Below are positions 21,501-33,094 of a stretch of 64,000 bases of DNA, in pieces. Made by a program: the position numbers and the translations under genes. This DNA is from Beta vulgaris subsp. vulgaris (taxonomy: Eukaryota; Streptophyta; Magnoliopsida; Caryophyllales; Amaranthaceae), in the NCBI RefSeq assembly GCF_026745355.1, contig NC_079202.1, forward strand, positions 34,972,859-35,036,858. The letters are read 5' to 3'. The stretch's first letter is position 1; each line of letters opens with the position of its first letter. The notes under the pieces were generated by a model. That model was not told where the DNA came from and made no database searches. It worked only from the letters and a program-made list of their open reading frames with translations.

Positions 21501-22671
21501 GTAAATGCCTCTGCTCGCAGTGTCAAGTTTGGAGGTGCATCTTGCTCACTTGGACCACTTGCAGATCCATCCAGTAACACGGATCCATCACATCCCTATA
21601 CATATTTTAATTATCATGACAAGCGATAACCCAACCAACAAATATATGAGACATAAAATCAGCAAATAGTTCGTACTATATGTTGTAGAAAAAAGTATAA
21701 GCTATTTTAATTTTAAAACTCAAAGCTCAGCTCATTGACATATGGCAATGGCCGTGTGCCGTGTCTAATAATTAGCATACCCTTTGTTTTCATATACTAT
21801 AGCACATTTTTCAACTTTGTGGTTATTTCTTAGCTTTGCAAAGTTATATTGAACAAAATAAGATGGAGCTATTTCAAACAAATTGTTTCTTGAGATGTTG
21901 ACTAGACCATTTCTGTACAATAAGTTGTTAAGGTTTGATTTAACAAAAATGTTTGACTCTAACATCAAAAATAGCGAGATTGCTAGATCCTTCAATTGAC
22001 CAACGTGAGAGTTGACTAAATTTAATGCATTATATGTTACTCTTCTCATTTGAAACATTAACTAAGTAATTGATCAATTAATTGTCCAATTGAGTTTTGA
22101 AATCTAACTATTGGTAATTTAACTAACTCTTAATTCGACATAAAGGTAAACAAAAAAAAAATGAAAAATAACGATTACAACTTTCACTCTATTTACGTGA
22201 AAGTAATTGATAGTAACTTTTGATTGTTCAAAAATATAAGAAGTCGATATTTGTCTTGTCAAACTAGTCTCGTGTGATAAATAAATTACTTATCACCACT
22301 AGCAAAAAAATATATAACTAGTTAATCGAGTTATTAAAAAGACAGCAAGCATTAAACCTATTAGATTTCCTAAAAAAGGAAACAAAAAGCTCTTCATTTT
22401 ATCTTATCTTATCTTCAGCAAAAAAAAAAAACACTACCTGAACAAAGCAATCATGGAAGTGAAGGCGGAGTAAACCAGCAGCTTGGGTAATATTATTGTT
22501 GAAAATGCCCCATAGATGACCTCTAACTATGAATTCTAAATTTGGGCAACTAGATTCATAAAATGAGTAAGAAAGTCCAGGCACAACTGGTACTGTGCTC
22601 TGACCCTTTGAAAATCCTACTAACAAAGAAGATAAACATAGGAAAAATGGGAGAAATTTAGAGGAAGCCAT
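18529..22671 (-). CDS. Class III secretory peroxidase, peroxidase 12-like (3 exons)
   Basis: Exons are 22438-22671, 21401-21595 and 18529-19146, joined in phase 0 at GT-AG introns, giving 348 residues, normal for the family. Residues 1-23 are a hydrophobic signal peptide ending near KGQS, so the product is secreted or vacuolar. The distal haem site is [21 protein letters not shown] (quoted in part: RLHFHDCF), with catalytic Arg and His. The proximal His is in VALSGGHTIGRGHC. The conserved Cys pairs, SCSDILALAARESV, PLGRRDGL and FDNRYFVDLMNRQGL are all present. Such enzymes use H2O2 to oxidise phenolics in wall cross-linking and defence. The GPSEQDAPPNLTLR and RTRGIVTSFAINQ segments favour the peroxidase 12 group. 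No stop or frameshift was found. Intron 2 (2,254 bp) contains a foldback MULE. Confidence 0.97.
20474..21382. mobile_element. Foldback Mutator-like MITE in peroxidase intron 2
   Basis: The left end GGAAAATTTGTCAAAAAAA and the inverse of the right end (GGAAAATTTGCCCAAAAAAA) form long imperfect inverted repeats of about 150 bp, including TTTTGCGAAAAA(A)A, ACCTTATAAAGCATT and the inner CGGTGTTGACC/GGTCAACACCG. Flanks are AAAAAAAAA (20465-20473) and AAAAGAAAA (21383-21391), a 9-bp duplication with one mismatch, as for Mutator-like elements. The interior is pyrimidine-rich on the left and purine-rich on the right, so even the core tends to pair with itself. No transposase is encoded. Confidence 0.85.
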
Positions 22672-22737
22672 TTTTTTTCTTCCTCACTTTTTTGTTTAGT
22701 TCTTATGAATTTGTGAACAATGTCCATTACTTTGATG

Positions 22738-22748
22738 AATATATAAGC
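22738..22748 (-). promoter_or_regulatory. Probable TATA box of the peroxidase gene
   Basis: Minus strand CTTATATATTC lies about 70 bp upstream of the ATG at 22671, followed by an A-rich leader. Position and sequence suit a plant TATA box; the transcription start is inferred. Confidence 0.55.
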
Positions 22749-23100
22749 AAATTTTAAACAAAATTATAATATAAGCGTGCATCATTTATTGCTTTTTTTA
22801 CTGATTAGTCAAGATAGGGAGATCGAATAAATTTGTCACATTTTCTAAATTCCAAAGGAGTTGTTACCTATAACTGGCCTCCACGGTCGCATTTGGGAAA
22901 AGACAATGTGTGGTCGGTATAAACGCATGTTATTGTAGTTCCCCAATGAATATAGACATTAGATAATATTACATTGCTCTAGTTTTTAATAGGGTTCAAC
23001 TAGTGGACAATTATTGTGATGTATTTCCTTCGTTTTATTTTGTTGGAATTAGTAGAGCAAACCTTAATAACTTATATTAAAATCGAGACGTTGTGATAAT
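22749..23100 (-). other. Upstream region of the peroxidase gene
   Basis: AT-rich DNA between the peroxidase TATA box and the Tekay fragment. I see no gene. It is the only non-transposon candidate for the promoter-proximal region, since retrotransposon coding sequence starts about 430 bp upstream of the peroxidase ATG. Confidence 0.5.
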
Positions 23101-23102
23101 AA

Positions 23103-23800
23103 TCACTCTGCTAAGTCGATAAACATAAACCTCCATAACATGTACGTTTGGATAGCATATATCAGCTTTAAGGTTACAATCTCCTTCATGAACCGATGCA
23201 CTCCTCTAGATAGAGTAGGAATTGAACTCGAATAGAAGAAATGTAATGGACCGATGTATATTGTGAGTAGAGAGAAAGAAGAATTTTTGTGGTGTATATT
23301 ACATTTTTCGGTTCTTCCATTATTTTCGCGTAACTCTTTTCTATTACTTGGTATACACCACCTCCCCATGAACCAGATACTTCTATCATCAGCTATCTGC
23401 AAATCTGACACATGACCATCCTGCTGGATCTTCTCTCGAATCTTTTCTAACTTTTCATCCTTTGATTGGCCCTCCAAATCTCATCATAGATCGAGGGTTG
23501 AACTGACAAAGAACCCAACAATTCCTCAACACCTCCTTCTTCCAGTTCTCCAATGACAGTTTCGAAACCTCTACATATAACTGACTTGGCAGCACTATTG
23601 CATTAAAAAAATGACTCGACTTTCGGCTCAATGTATCATTAACAATATTAGCTTTCCCTTCATGATACTTGATCTCCAAATCATAATCCTTGATCAACTT
23701 CAACCACCTCCTATGCCTCATGTTCAAATTCTTTGTGAGTGAAATATATTTTAAGCTCTTATGATCTGTGTACAACTTACATGTAGCCCCATACATGTAG
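23103..23800 (-). pseudogene. Tekay-like RNase H end and integrase N-terminal linker
   Basis: CKLYTDHKSLKYI and NLNMRHRRWLKLIKDYDLEI are followed by YHEGKANIVNDTLSRKS, the end of RNase H. After a frame change, QIADDRSIWFMGRWCIPSN corresponds to the linker before the integrase zinc domain. Similarity stops near 23350, where the element is cut. Confidence 0.82.
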
Positions 23801-24130
23801 TGTCGCCATATCTTCAGAGAAACACTATTGTAGCTAACTCAAGATCATGGGTAGGATAATTCAACTCATATGGTTTACTTGCCTAGAAGCATAAGTGCGT
23901 GATTACCTTCTTGTTTTGCATCAATACACACCATACCCCTAATTTCGAAGCATCACTATAAACATTATAATACTGACTCTCATTAGGTAGAGCCAAAACA
24001 GGTGTTCTAGTCAATCTTTCCTTCAATGCCAAAAAAGCTTCCTCATACTCTATAGTCCAGACAAACTAACATTCTTTCTTCATAAGGCTAGTCCTTGGTA
24101 TCGAGATCTTCGAGAAATCTTCACAAATCT

Positions 24131-24800
24131 TCAATAGTAACCAGCTAACCCAAGAAAAATCCTTACATCAGACACTATCTTTGGTGTTGGCCACTCACGC
24201 AGTGCTTCAATCTGAGCAGGATCCACCGAAACTCCTTCCTTTGAGATAACATGTCCTAAAAATGCAATCTCATCCAACCAAAACTCACACTTAGAGAGCT
24301 TGGCGTACAACTTATGCTCTCTTAGGGTGGACAAAACTTCTCTCCAATGGAGCTCATGATTGCTCCTATCATTCGAATATATCAAAATATCATCTATAAA
24401 CACAACCACATATCTGTCCAAATATGGCCTAAAAATCCTATGCATCAAATCCATGAACACTGTAGGTTCGTTGGTCGGACCAAACGACATTAGTGTGAGC
24501 TTATAGTGACTATAATGCGTCCTAAATGTAGTCTTACGAATATCTCCCTCAATAATACTTAATTGGTGATAACCTGACCTCATATCTATCTTCGAGAAAA
24601 TCCCCGCTCCTTTTAACTAGTCAAATAAATCATCTATTCTCGGAAGCGGGTACTTATTCTTGATCGTCACATTGTTCAACTCCCGGTAATCAATGCACAA
24701 CCTCGAACTATAATCTTTCTTATTCACGAACAATACAGGTGCACGCCAAGGAGACGAACTAGATCTTATATAACCTTTTTCCAACAACTCCTCCAACTGA
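24131..24800 (-). pseudogene. Tekay-like reverse transcriptase
   Basis: [29 protein letters not shown] and the active-site box [12 protein letters not shown] (FIDD) are present, followed by [19 protein letters not shown] and FLGLAGYY. Just upstream (24590-24760) the palm motif segment is in another frame with a stop. It copies element RNA in intact relatives. Confidence 0.88.
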
Positions 24801-24946
24801 ACTTTTAACTCTTACATCTCAGCTGGAGCCATTCTATTAACAGGTGGCATACCTGGTATCTCTTCAGGATACACTTCGAAAAACTCAGCTACGACCGAGA
24901 CCTCCCTATTCTCATCTTCCTTTTCAATCGTCTGAACTCCATATAA

Positions 24947-25477
24947 TTATAAAGGCCACCTCTTCTTCGCATAAGATTGAATTCCTATCGCAGACACTAT
25001 CTTCATTCCCGTCTCTTTCCCAAGCTTCCTATAAGTCACCCTTTCTTTGTTAGGGGCAACTAAGGACACTTTTGGGGTCTCACAATCAATCCAAGCCTTG
25101 AATCTTTCCAACCAATTCGTCCCCAAAACTACATCGAGGTCTGACAAGTCAAACTCAATTAAGTCGGACGGAAAGTTCACCCTAACTATCACTAAAGGTA
25201 CTTGACTATCCAACCTAGTACAATTAAACGTTTCCCCTGATGTTAATGTAATTTCTAATGAAATTGACACTTGACTGCTTAAATGGAGCTTTTCCACTAA
25301 AGTGCTAGAAATCATTGAAAGAGCTGCTCCAGAATCAAATAACAGTTTGACAGACAGAAAAGTAATGAAAAAGGTTCCAACTACTACCTCAGAAATATGC
25401 TCAGCCTCAAAACAGGTCATGATGAAAACTCTGCCTTGAGACTGCTGATTCCCCATCCCTGGTTTTAACACTAGCAT
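24947..25477 (-). pseudogene. Tekay-like aspartic protease
   Basis: KLLFDSGAALSMISSTLVEKL contains the catalytic DSGA motif and is followed by LSDLDVVLGTNWLERFKAWID, the typical I/VVLGMDWL block. The frame reads into the start of the RT linker (YRKLGKETG). Confidence 0.85.
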
Positions 25478-25559
25478 ACGAAGAAGCTAACTTATGTTGA
25501 TCATTTTGAGGGGCTTGCTACTCGAGTCAAGTTTGACTTCAAGTTCTTCACCAACTTTT

Positions 25560-26442
25560 CTAAAGCACTTATACTCCCGGTGCCCCAAATTCTAACAATT
25601 ACGGCATGTCACCAAGTTGCCCTCACAATCCTTTTCATGGTGGTCCTTATTACATCTTTTGCTGAAAAAGGTTCTCTCATCTTTTTTTCCATTCCATTGG
25701 TTTCCATTAGGCTTCTGACTACGATACCTATTGTCTTTCTCAGTTTGGTTAAATACACCATTGGGCTTAGGCTTCTTATCTCCACTTTCTTGATTCCCAT
25801 TGTTCTTATACTTCCTCTTTCCCTAGAGGAGATCCCTTCAAACTCTATTCGTTTAATCCCATATAAGTGAGAAGCTCTACCATAAAATTCATGAAGAGTC
25901 ACAAAAGTTACACCTCCTATCTTACGTTGGAGAGTTAAGGTTAACCCTTGTCCAAACCTTTGAGCCTTAAAAGTCTCAAATGGTACAATCTTAGGTGCGA
26001 ACCTCATTAACTCCAAAAAATTGGTATAATACTCACTAACAGGTATAGTTCCCATTCTCTGATTGATGAACTCCATAACCTTTATTTTTCTCTCTTAAGT
26101 ACATAGGGTAAAACGTAGTCCTCAAGGCATCTTTCCTTTGTTTCCACCATACGCCTACCTCATCTCTTAAATAATAAACATTATTAACTCTAAGGTTTTC
26201 AGGGCACACTATGCATCAAAAAGCTTCTCGAATTCTCGGATCCAATTATTTAAGCTAGTTGGGCCCTCTTTCCCATGGTAAGTCAAAGGTTTGACTGTTG
26301 CTACCCTCTTAAAGACCGCACCAAAACTATCAGTCTCACTCTGCTTGGTTTCTTGATGAGCTATAACCTGAGTGATGTTTTGAGTTATCTTTTCTAGCCT
26401 TCTAACCATAGAACTCATACTCCTTCTCATTCTTTTTTCCAT
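25560..26442 (-). pseudogene. Tekay-like gag with zinc knuckles
   Basis: Pieces include VKPLTYHGKEGPTSLNNWIRE near the N-terminus (26209-26442), then SEYYTNFLELMRFAP and AQRFGQGLT (25850-26076). Two CCHC knuckles lie near 25560-25660; the second reads CRNC-stop-NLGHREYKC, with a TAG inside the knuckle. At least two frame breaks separate the pieces. Confidence 0.8.
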
Positions 26443-26665
26443 TCTGCTATAAGTAAGAGTGTTTTAGTAAAAATAAATAATAGCATTCATATAATAGTTG
26501 TGTAACTACCAAAGAATTTAATAATTATGCAAGTATAACTAGTTCAAAACATATCAATCACATATTTCATATATGACAACCAAATATTAGGACTTTCATA
26601 ACAACAACTACTAGAACATTTTAATATTCTTAAGACAACAAGGCCGTTTCATGACTAAAACAAAA

Positions 26666-27224
26666 CTATATATGTCTAGGATTACTGGAGAATTCAAACT
26701 CTTGGTAGCCCACTTCAATAATATTCTTCATCTCATCAATGGCCATATAATCAGATTGGCTTCGGTATTCTCGAGGGGTATATTCTAGGGTTATCAAGCT
26801 CATATGTACCTTCATATCCGATGCTATCAACTTAAGAAATTATGGATATTGGGCTTGGTAGGTCAATATCAATGGCATCCCCACCCCTTTGGGATCCATC
26901 TATTTCTATATACATTGATTCAATGCCAAAATGAAGAATAGTGGCTAACCATACTCCCTGAAACTCATGATTATCTATGTTCCACTCCCCAGTTGGTAAG
27001 ACTACATTAGCGTAGTTATCATAGAGGGTTTGGTATTTGGTTGTCTGAGCAAGGTGAGTTAAGGCTAATAAAATTTTGTAGGGTTCCTCACTGAGCCATG
27101 GCTCCTAGTCAAATGCATTAATACCACTTGCCTCAACAATTATATCTATAAAATCAGGGACCTTTTATCCTCCCAAAAGAAGTTCTTCAGAGTAATACAT
27201 GTCCTTTATGTGGTTAATCATCTG
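26666..27224 (-). pseudogene. Decayed coding exon of unrecognised family
   Basis: After a TGTTACAG acceptor-like site, the minus strand from 27224 reads MINHIKDMYYSEELLLGG, then PWLSEEPYKILLALTHLAQT, KYQTLYDNYANVVLPTGEWN and FQGVWLATILHFGIESMYI. One frame change near 26900 leads into GVGMPLILTYQAQYP, FLKLIASDMKVHMSLITLEY, TPREYRSQSDYMAIDEMKNI and IEVGYQEFEFSSNPRHI, then a stop at 26666. Only three in-frame stops interrupt about 185 codons, all explicable as C-to-T at Gln (or G-to-A at Trp) codons. Amino-acid composition is protein-like throughout. I do not recognise the family and it is not a known pol or gag domain. It sits between a Tekay fragment and a Copia element, so it may be host-derived or an element's accessory gene. 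Confidence 0.6.
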
Positions 27225-27479
27225 TAACAAAATTACTCATTAAAAGAAATATAATACACATAATACTACTATTTGCTTGCCAATGCAGTATGACATCCTT
27301 GCTTATCCCATACATAGGGAATAACATAAATTTTTTTCTCTACTTCCAACAAGAATCATGTAAAAGTAAGAAGAATTGAGATAATATATTACAAGAACAT
27401 CATAAGAGTAATACTGATATATGATAACTACATATAATTCAAGATTTGTACTAGATACACCACTATGTAAACCCTATAT

Positions 27480-27847
27480 TTACAATACTCATTCCATCGG
27501 ATGGAATGGAGAATAAGGTATGATAAGATATATCATTGACATTATGGTCATTTCAGATAACAATAGGGAATAAGGTATTTATACTCTATATGGTACTCAT
27601 TCTGTCAAATGGAAGAAAATTTCCTATGAGATCTTGAAAAAGACATTTTCTTTGGTTGTGTGTTATAAGTCAAGGAGAATCCTTACCGCATAGTAGGTTT
27701 CTATCTCCCTAGACCAGTTCTCAGTCACGGACAATTTTATTTCTTAGTCACGAGTAAAAAATGCCTCATAGTACTGATTTATGAGAAAGAACATGGGAAG
27801 TCACATACTTTAAGGCCATATCGAGGAAAAAATGAATACTGAAATAT
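27480..27847 (+). repeat. Helitron-family 3' region relic, left part (split by the Copia duplication)
   Basis: GGTATTTATACTCTATATGG-TACTCATTCTGTCAAATGGA and GTACTGATTTATGAGAAAGAACATG resemble 58089-58320 near the 3' end of the large Helitron. The matching continuation (CTTATGTATTTGCTAAACAAC...) is found beyond the Copia duplication at about 38595-38775. The Copia unit therefore appears to lie inside an old Helitron-related sequence. Confidence 0.6.
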
Positions 27848-28073
27848 CTAGAGGGTCTCTATGTTAGCGATATTATAGGGATATTATAGGGCATATTGTT
27901 ACGATATTTAGGAAAGGATAATTTGTTTCCTTGTTGGAAGGGTTTCCTAATATCTCTCTTGTATATATTGCACATTATGGTGAAATGAATGACAAGCTTA
28001 CCCTAATATTTGACATGGTATCAAGAGCCAGTCTCTTTTACAAACCCTAAATATTTTTTAACGCCGTCGCTTC

Positions 28074-31000
28074 ATGGCCGGCGACGACGCCGCCCCGCCA
28101 CCTCCTGGCGCCACCAAAATCACCTTAAATTCTCCTTTTTTTTCTCGGACCCAAGGATAGACCAGGGGACTTCATCACTCCCGTGCGTCTCAAATCTGAT
28201 AATTTTGATACCTGGGCTCGTGCAATTCGTATTGCCCTCTGCTCTCGCCGAAAATTCGGCTTTCTCGACGGCACTATCACCGCGCCTACGCCGCCTTGTA
28301 CCGAGGATGACTGGAGCACTATTCACTACATGCTCGTCTCGTGGATCACGAATACAATCGATCCCGAGGTAAGTTCGACTCTATCCTATTATGATAATGC
28401 AAAGGTGTTGTGGGATGATCTCCATGAACGGTATTCTGTTGTTAACGGGACTAGAATTCATCAACTTAAATCTGATATTATTCGTTGCGAACAATCTAAA
28501 ACTATGCTTGTGGCCACCTATTATGGAAAATTGAAGGTTTTATGGGATGAATTAGCTTTGCATGAACCGCCTCTTGTTTGTCAATGTGGGGATCTTGGTC
28601 CGGCTCTTCTTAAACGTCGCGACAATGACCAGCTGCATCAATTCTTATTCGGTCTCTATTCCGATTACTATGGCACTCTTCGCTCCTCTATCTTGTCCCA
28701 TGATCCATTACCTACGCTCAATAAAGCGTATCAGCAGGTTTCCCAAGAAGAACGGGTCCGCGGTTTCACTCGGCTCAAGGACGAAAAGCCGGAAGTCCTC
28801 GGCTTCGCGGTGCACACTGATCCTCGCGCAGATGGCCGCGGCCGAGGGGGGTTGTGCCTTCTACTCGTCCTGACAAATCGAGCCTCCTTTGTTCTCATTG
28901 CCACAAAACGGGTCACGACGAATCTACATGTTTCTCTCTTCACGGCACTCCTGATTGGTGGATGAACGATATGGTAATAAAAGGGACAATAGTGCCTCTC
29001 GTGGTCGCGGTCGTAACTCCACGCCACCTGCTCCTACTAGCCGTGGTCGCGGCCCCGTGCGTGCTAACGCCACACCAACCGACCCTGCCCCTGCACCGGG
29101 TTCGAGCACCTCTATTCCCGCCATCACTCCAGAACAGTGGCAGGCTCTGTTCGCTACTTTTGGTAACGCCTCTACTACTCCGTCTAATCGACTAAGTGGT
29201 AAGTTTGAGATCTCTTCATGGATTATTGATACTGGTTGTTCTCATCATGTCACGGGTGATATTTCTCAGTTACGTGATATTGTTTCTATTGTTGATTGTC
29301 CCGTTGGTCTTCCCAATGGTGCTACAGTTCTTGCTACAAGCTCCGGATCTGTTCATTTGAGTGATACTCTTATTTTACGTGATGTATTATATGTTCCTAA
29401 TCTGCAGTGTAACTTGATTTCTGTCACTCAGCTTAGTGATACATTGTCTTGTTATGTCACTTTTTCTACTAACATTTGTGCTATTCAGGACCTTCATTCG
29501 AGGGAGCTGATTGGAACGGGTGAGAGACGGGATGGACTTTATTATCTTCGCCAGCAACATACGGCTCTTGCGGTATCTGTTCCTAGTTCTGAGACTTCGA
29601 CTTTGGCTTTATGGCACTCGCGATTGGGGCATCCTTCTGAAGCTGTGGTGAAGTTACTTCCTTTTGTTTCTTCTGCACCTCATTTAGATAAAGGATGTGT
29701 TGTTTGTCATAAAGCTAAGCAGCCTAAGTGTAGTTTTTCTTTGAGTGACACTAAAGCCTCTCGGATTTTTGAGATGGTTCATTGTGATTTGTGGGGTCCT
29801 TATTCGACACCCTCTTCTTGTGGTTCTCGTTATTTTTTGACTTTGGTTGATGACTATTCCCGAGCTGTATGGATTTATTTAATGGTTGATAAGACTGAAG
29901 TTTTACGTTTATTCATGTCCTTCATTGCTATGATTAAACGTCAATTCTCTCAAGATATTAAGATTGTGCGTAGTGATAATGGAACAGAGTTTTTGTGTCT
30001 TGAGCCATATTTTGAGGCTGTGGGGATTATTTTTCAGAAATCTTGTGTTGGCACCCCTCAACAGAATGGGAGGGTAGAACGCAAGCATCAACATATTCTT
30101 AATGTTACTCGCGCTTTACGCTTCCAAGCCCATCTTCCTATTGATTTTTGGGGCGAATGTGCCTTAGCTGCAGCCCATCTTATTAATCGTACCCCCTCCA
30201 TGTTACTTAACAAGAAAACCCCTTATGAGCTTCTCTTTGGTGCCTCCCCTCATTTTGATGCTTTGAAGGCTTTTGGTTGCTTATGCTTTGCTCATAATCA
30301 GCGTTCCAAGGGTGATAAGTTTGCCAGTCGTAGTCGGAAGTGTGTTTTTGTGGGGTATCCATTTGCGAAAAAAGGTTGGTTATTATATGATCTTGAGGAT
30401 CGTCAGTATTTTGTGTCTAGAGATGTGAAATTTATTGAGAATGTTTTCCCATACTCTACTCCTTCTTCTGAACCTGCTGTTGGTACTCATTCCTTTGATA
30501 ACTCGGCTCCGTGCCTTGATTGGGATGCCTATTTGGATCCCGCTGCTGCTGTCTCGGTCCCCGACACTCCTGCGGCCGAGCCGCCAGCTCCCGACACTCC
30601 TACGGCCGAGCCGACAGCTCCGCCTACGACCTCAGCTGGGTCGTCTGTCCCGCCCAATGCTGGTCCCCCTGATATCTCGCTCTCGGCTGGGCCGCCACCA
30701 TCTTCGAGTGCTGCTTCCTCGGATTTAGGCCGCGGTATGCGGGCTAAGGTACCCTCCACTCGATTGAAAGATTTTATCACTTGCACCACTCTTTCTCCTA
30801 GTGCTTCCGTCGGTTCCTTAAGTCCATCTCTCTCCTCGCCTTCTCCGTCGGCCCCCTCAGGTACGCCATTTCCTATAGCACATTATGTTAGTTGTGACAA
30901 ATTTTCTATGAAACATCGCCACTTCTTGGCGGCTATTACTGCAGGCACCGAACCTCACTCATTCAAGGAAGCTATGCGCCATCCTGAATGGCAACAGGTA

Positions 31001-33094
31001 GGGCTGGCAATGATGCGAGTCGAGCTCGAGTTTGACTAAACTCGACTCGAACTCGAAAACTCATACTCAAACTCGACTCGACTCGAAAACTCGCGAGTTT
31101 CAATTTTTCAAGCTCGAACTCGAACTCGAAACCTAAACTCGAACTCGAACTCGAGCTCGAACTCGATTCAAGCTCGAACTCGAACTCGAACTCGTTTCAA
31201 GCTCGAACTCGAACTCGTTTCAAGCTCGAACTCGAACTCGTTTCATGCTTTTTGGTCATTTGATATATTTTTATTTTTTATAGAAGAAATTCTTTACTTT
31301 GCTTTTTGGTCATTTTATACACTTTTTTTTCTTTTTTTTAAAAGAAAGGTACAAGTATTTTTATAGAAAAAAATAAAGTTAAAATTTCATAAAAAAAAAT
31401 TAAAAGTATATATATATAAAATTTTATCGAGTATCTCACGAGTTTCTCGAGTCGAGTATTGAGTTGCTCGACTCGGCTCGTTAACATGTCGAGTCGAGTT
31501 CGAGCTCGAGTCGAGCTCACTCGAGTCGAGTTTTGACCGAGCTTTGACCGAGCCGAGTTCGAGTAGCTCGCGAGCTGTCTCAACTCATTGCCAGCCCTAG
31601 CAACAGGCTATGACAAATGAAATTTCTGCTCTTGAAAAAAATGGCACATGGACTATGGAACCTCTTCCTGCAGGTAAAAAGGCTCTTGGGAGCAAATGGG
31701 TGTACAAAATAAAATACAACTCTGATGGGAGTATTGAGCGGTTTAAAGCACGGTTGGTTGTTTTCGGCAATCATCAAACTGAAGGTCTTGATTATAATGA
31801 GACTTTCGCTCCTGTCGCCAAAATGGTTACTGTTCGTGCTTTTCTCGCTATTGCTGCTTCGAAGAATTGGGAGTTGCATCAGATGGATGTTCACAATGCT
31901 TTTCTTCATGGTGATCTCAGTGAGGAAGTTTATATGAAACTTCCCCCCGGCTTTCAGTCTCCCTCTTCGAACATGGTCTGTCGTTTACGGAAATCTCTCT
32001 ATGGCTTGAAACAAGCTCCTCGTTGCTGGTTTGCAAAATTGGTTTCTGCACTCAAAACTTATGGTTTCTGTCAGTCCTACTCTGATTACTCTTTGTTCAC
32101 CTACACTAAGTCGGGCGTGCAGATTAATGTTCTGGTCTATGTTGATGATCTTATTCTCTCTCGTAATGATTGCGCTGCTCTCCAAGCTTTCAAAAACTAT
32201 CTGGGTACTTGCTTTCATATGAAGGATCTTGGCGTTCTCAAGTACTTTCTGGGGCTTGAAGTTGCCCGTAGCTCTTCTGGTATTTTTTTATGTCAACGGA
32301 AATATGCCCTCGACATCGTTGCCGAGTCCGGCCTGCTCGGTGCGAAGCCCGCCGCCACCCCCATTGAGCAGAATCACCATTTCGGCCGTGATGATGGCCC
32401 TCTCCTCGAAGATCCGGAGCCCTATCGACGTCTCATGGGTCGATTGATATACTTGGATGTCACTCGTCCGGACCTTACTTATGCCGTTCATGTTCTGTCG
32501 CAATTTATGCATGCTCCTACGCAGACTCATTTGGATGGAGCGCATCGTATTGTGCGCTACCTTAAAGGTTGTCCGGGCCAAGGGATTCTTCTTACTTCCG
32601 ATTGCGATTTGTCTCTTCAGGGCTGGTGTGACTCTGACTGGGCTGCTTGCCCCCTTACTCGCCGCTCTCTTACTGGCTGGTTAGTTTTTCTTGGTTCTTC
32701 TCCTATCTCCTGGAAGACCAAGAAACAGCATACTGTTTCCCGTTCGTCTGCCGAAGCGGAATATCGATCTATGGCATCTGTAACTTGTGAGCTCAAATGG
32801 CTTAAGGGTCTTTTGTTAAGCCTTGGTGTGCATCATCCTAAGGCTATTCCTCTCTTCTGTGACAGTCAATCGGCCCTTCATATTGCTCACAATCCGGTCT
32901 TCCATGAACGTACTAAACATATCGAAGTCGATTGCCATTTTTTGCGAGATGCTATTCAGGCAGGTCTCATTGCACCATCTTATGTCCCTACTACTGCGCA
33001 ACTTGCTGATGTCTTCACTAAAGCACTTGGGAAGAAACAATTTGAGTTTCTACTTTCCAAGTTGGGCATTTGTGACCTCCATGCTCCAACTTGA
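28074..33094 (+). pseudogene. Copia copy 1 gag-pol polyprotein, interrupted
   Basis: The polyprotein begins MAGDDAAPPPPGATKIT at 28074. Domains in order are: gag (LKSDNFDTWARAIRIALC to RTH-like end); CCHC knuckle near 28885-28930 (CSHCHKTGHDESTC read across a frame break); protease WIIDTGCSHHVTG; integrase HHCC (HSRLGHPS...CVVCHKAK) and DDE core (HCDLWGPY, VRSDNGTEF, QQNGRVERKH); RT with YVDDLILS; RNase H with CDSDWAACP-type, SSAEAEYRSMA and HERTKHIEVDCHFLRD. The frame is broken by an extra T near 28141, by a short G run near 28850, by a missing T near 28965, and by the MITE at 30999. After the MITE the frame is open from 31610 to the stop at 33094. Most of pol is therefore intact. Confidence 0.93.
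30999..31599. mobile_element. hAT-type MITE, 601 bp, inserted in Copia copy 1
   Basis: Ends TAGGGCTGGCAATGA and TCATTGCCAGCCCTA are perfect 15-bp inverted repeats flanked by the 8-bp duplication GCAACAGG (30991-30998 and 31600-31607). The empty site is visible in copy 2 at about 36559-36566. The interior has two blocks rich in CTCGAA/TCGAGT units (about 31018-31250 and 31430-31575) that pair with each other, around an AT-rich centre. It has no coding capacity. Confidence 0.97.

Larger units (their letters stand above)
23100..26442 (-). mobile_element. Decayed Tekay/Del-like chromovirus gypsy fragment (gag to start of integrase)
   Basis: The minus-strand order is gag, CCHC knuckles, protease, RT, RNase H, then a few integrase N-terminal residues. 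No LTR was recognised on either side and the integrase core is absent, so this is an internal fragment. The RNase H block KNLNMRHRRWLKLIKDYDLE and the DSGA protease favour the Tekay group of chromoviruses. Stops and frameshifts separate all domains. Confidence 0.85.

Noticed and set aside
18529..22671. Peroxidase as a broken gene because its coding sequence appears in separate pieces
   Set aside because: The pieces are exons with GT-AG borders and continuous phase, giving 348 residues with all key motifs.
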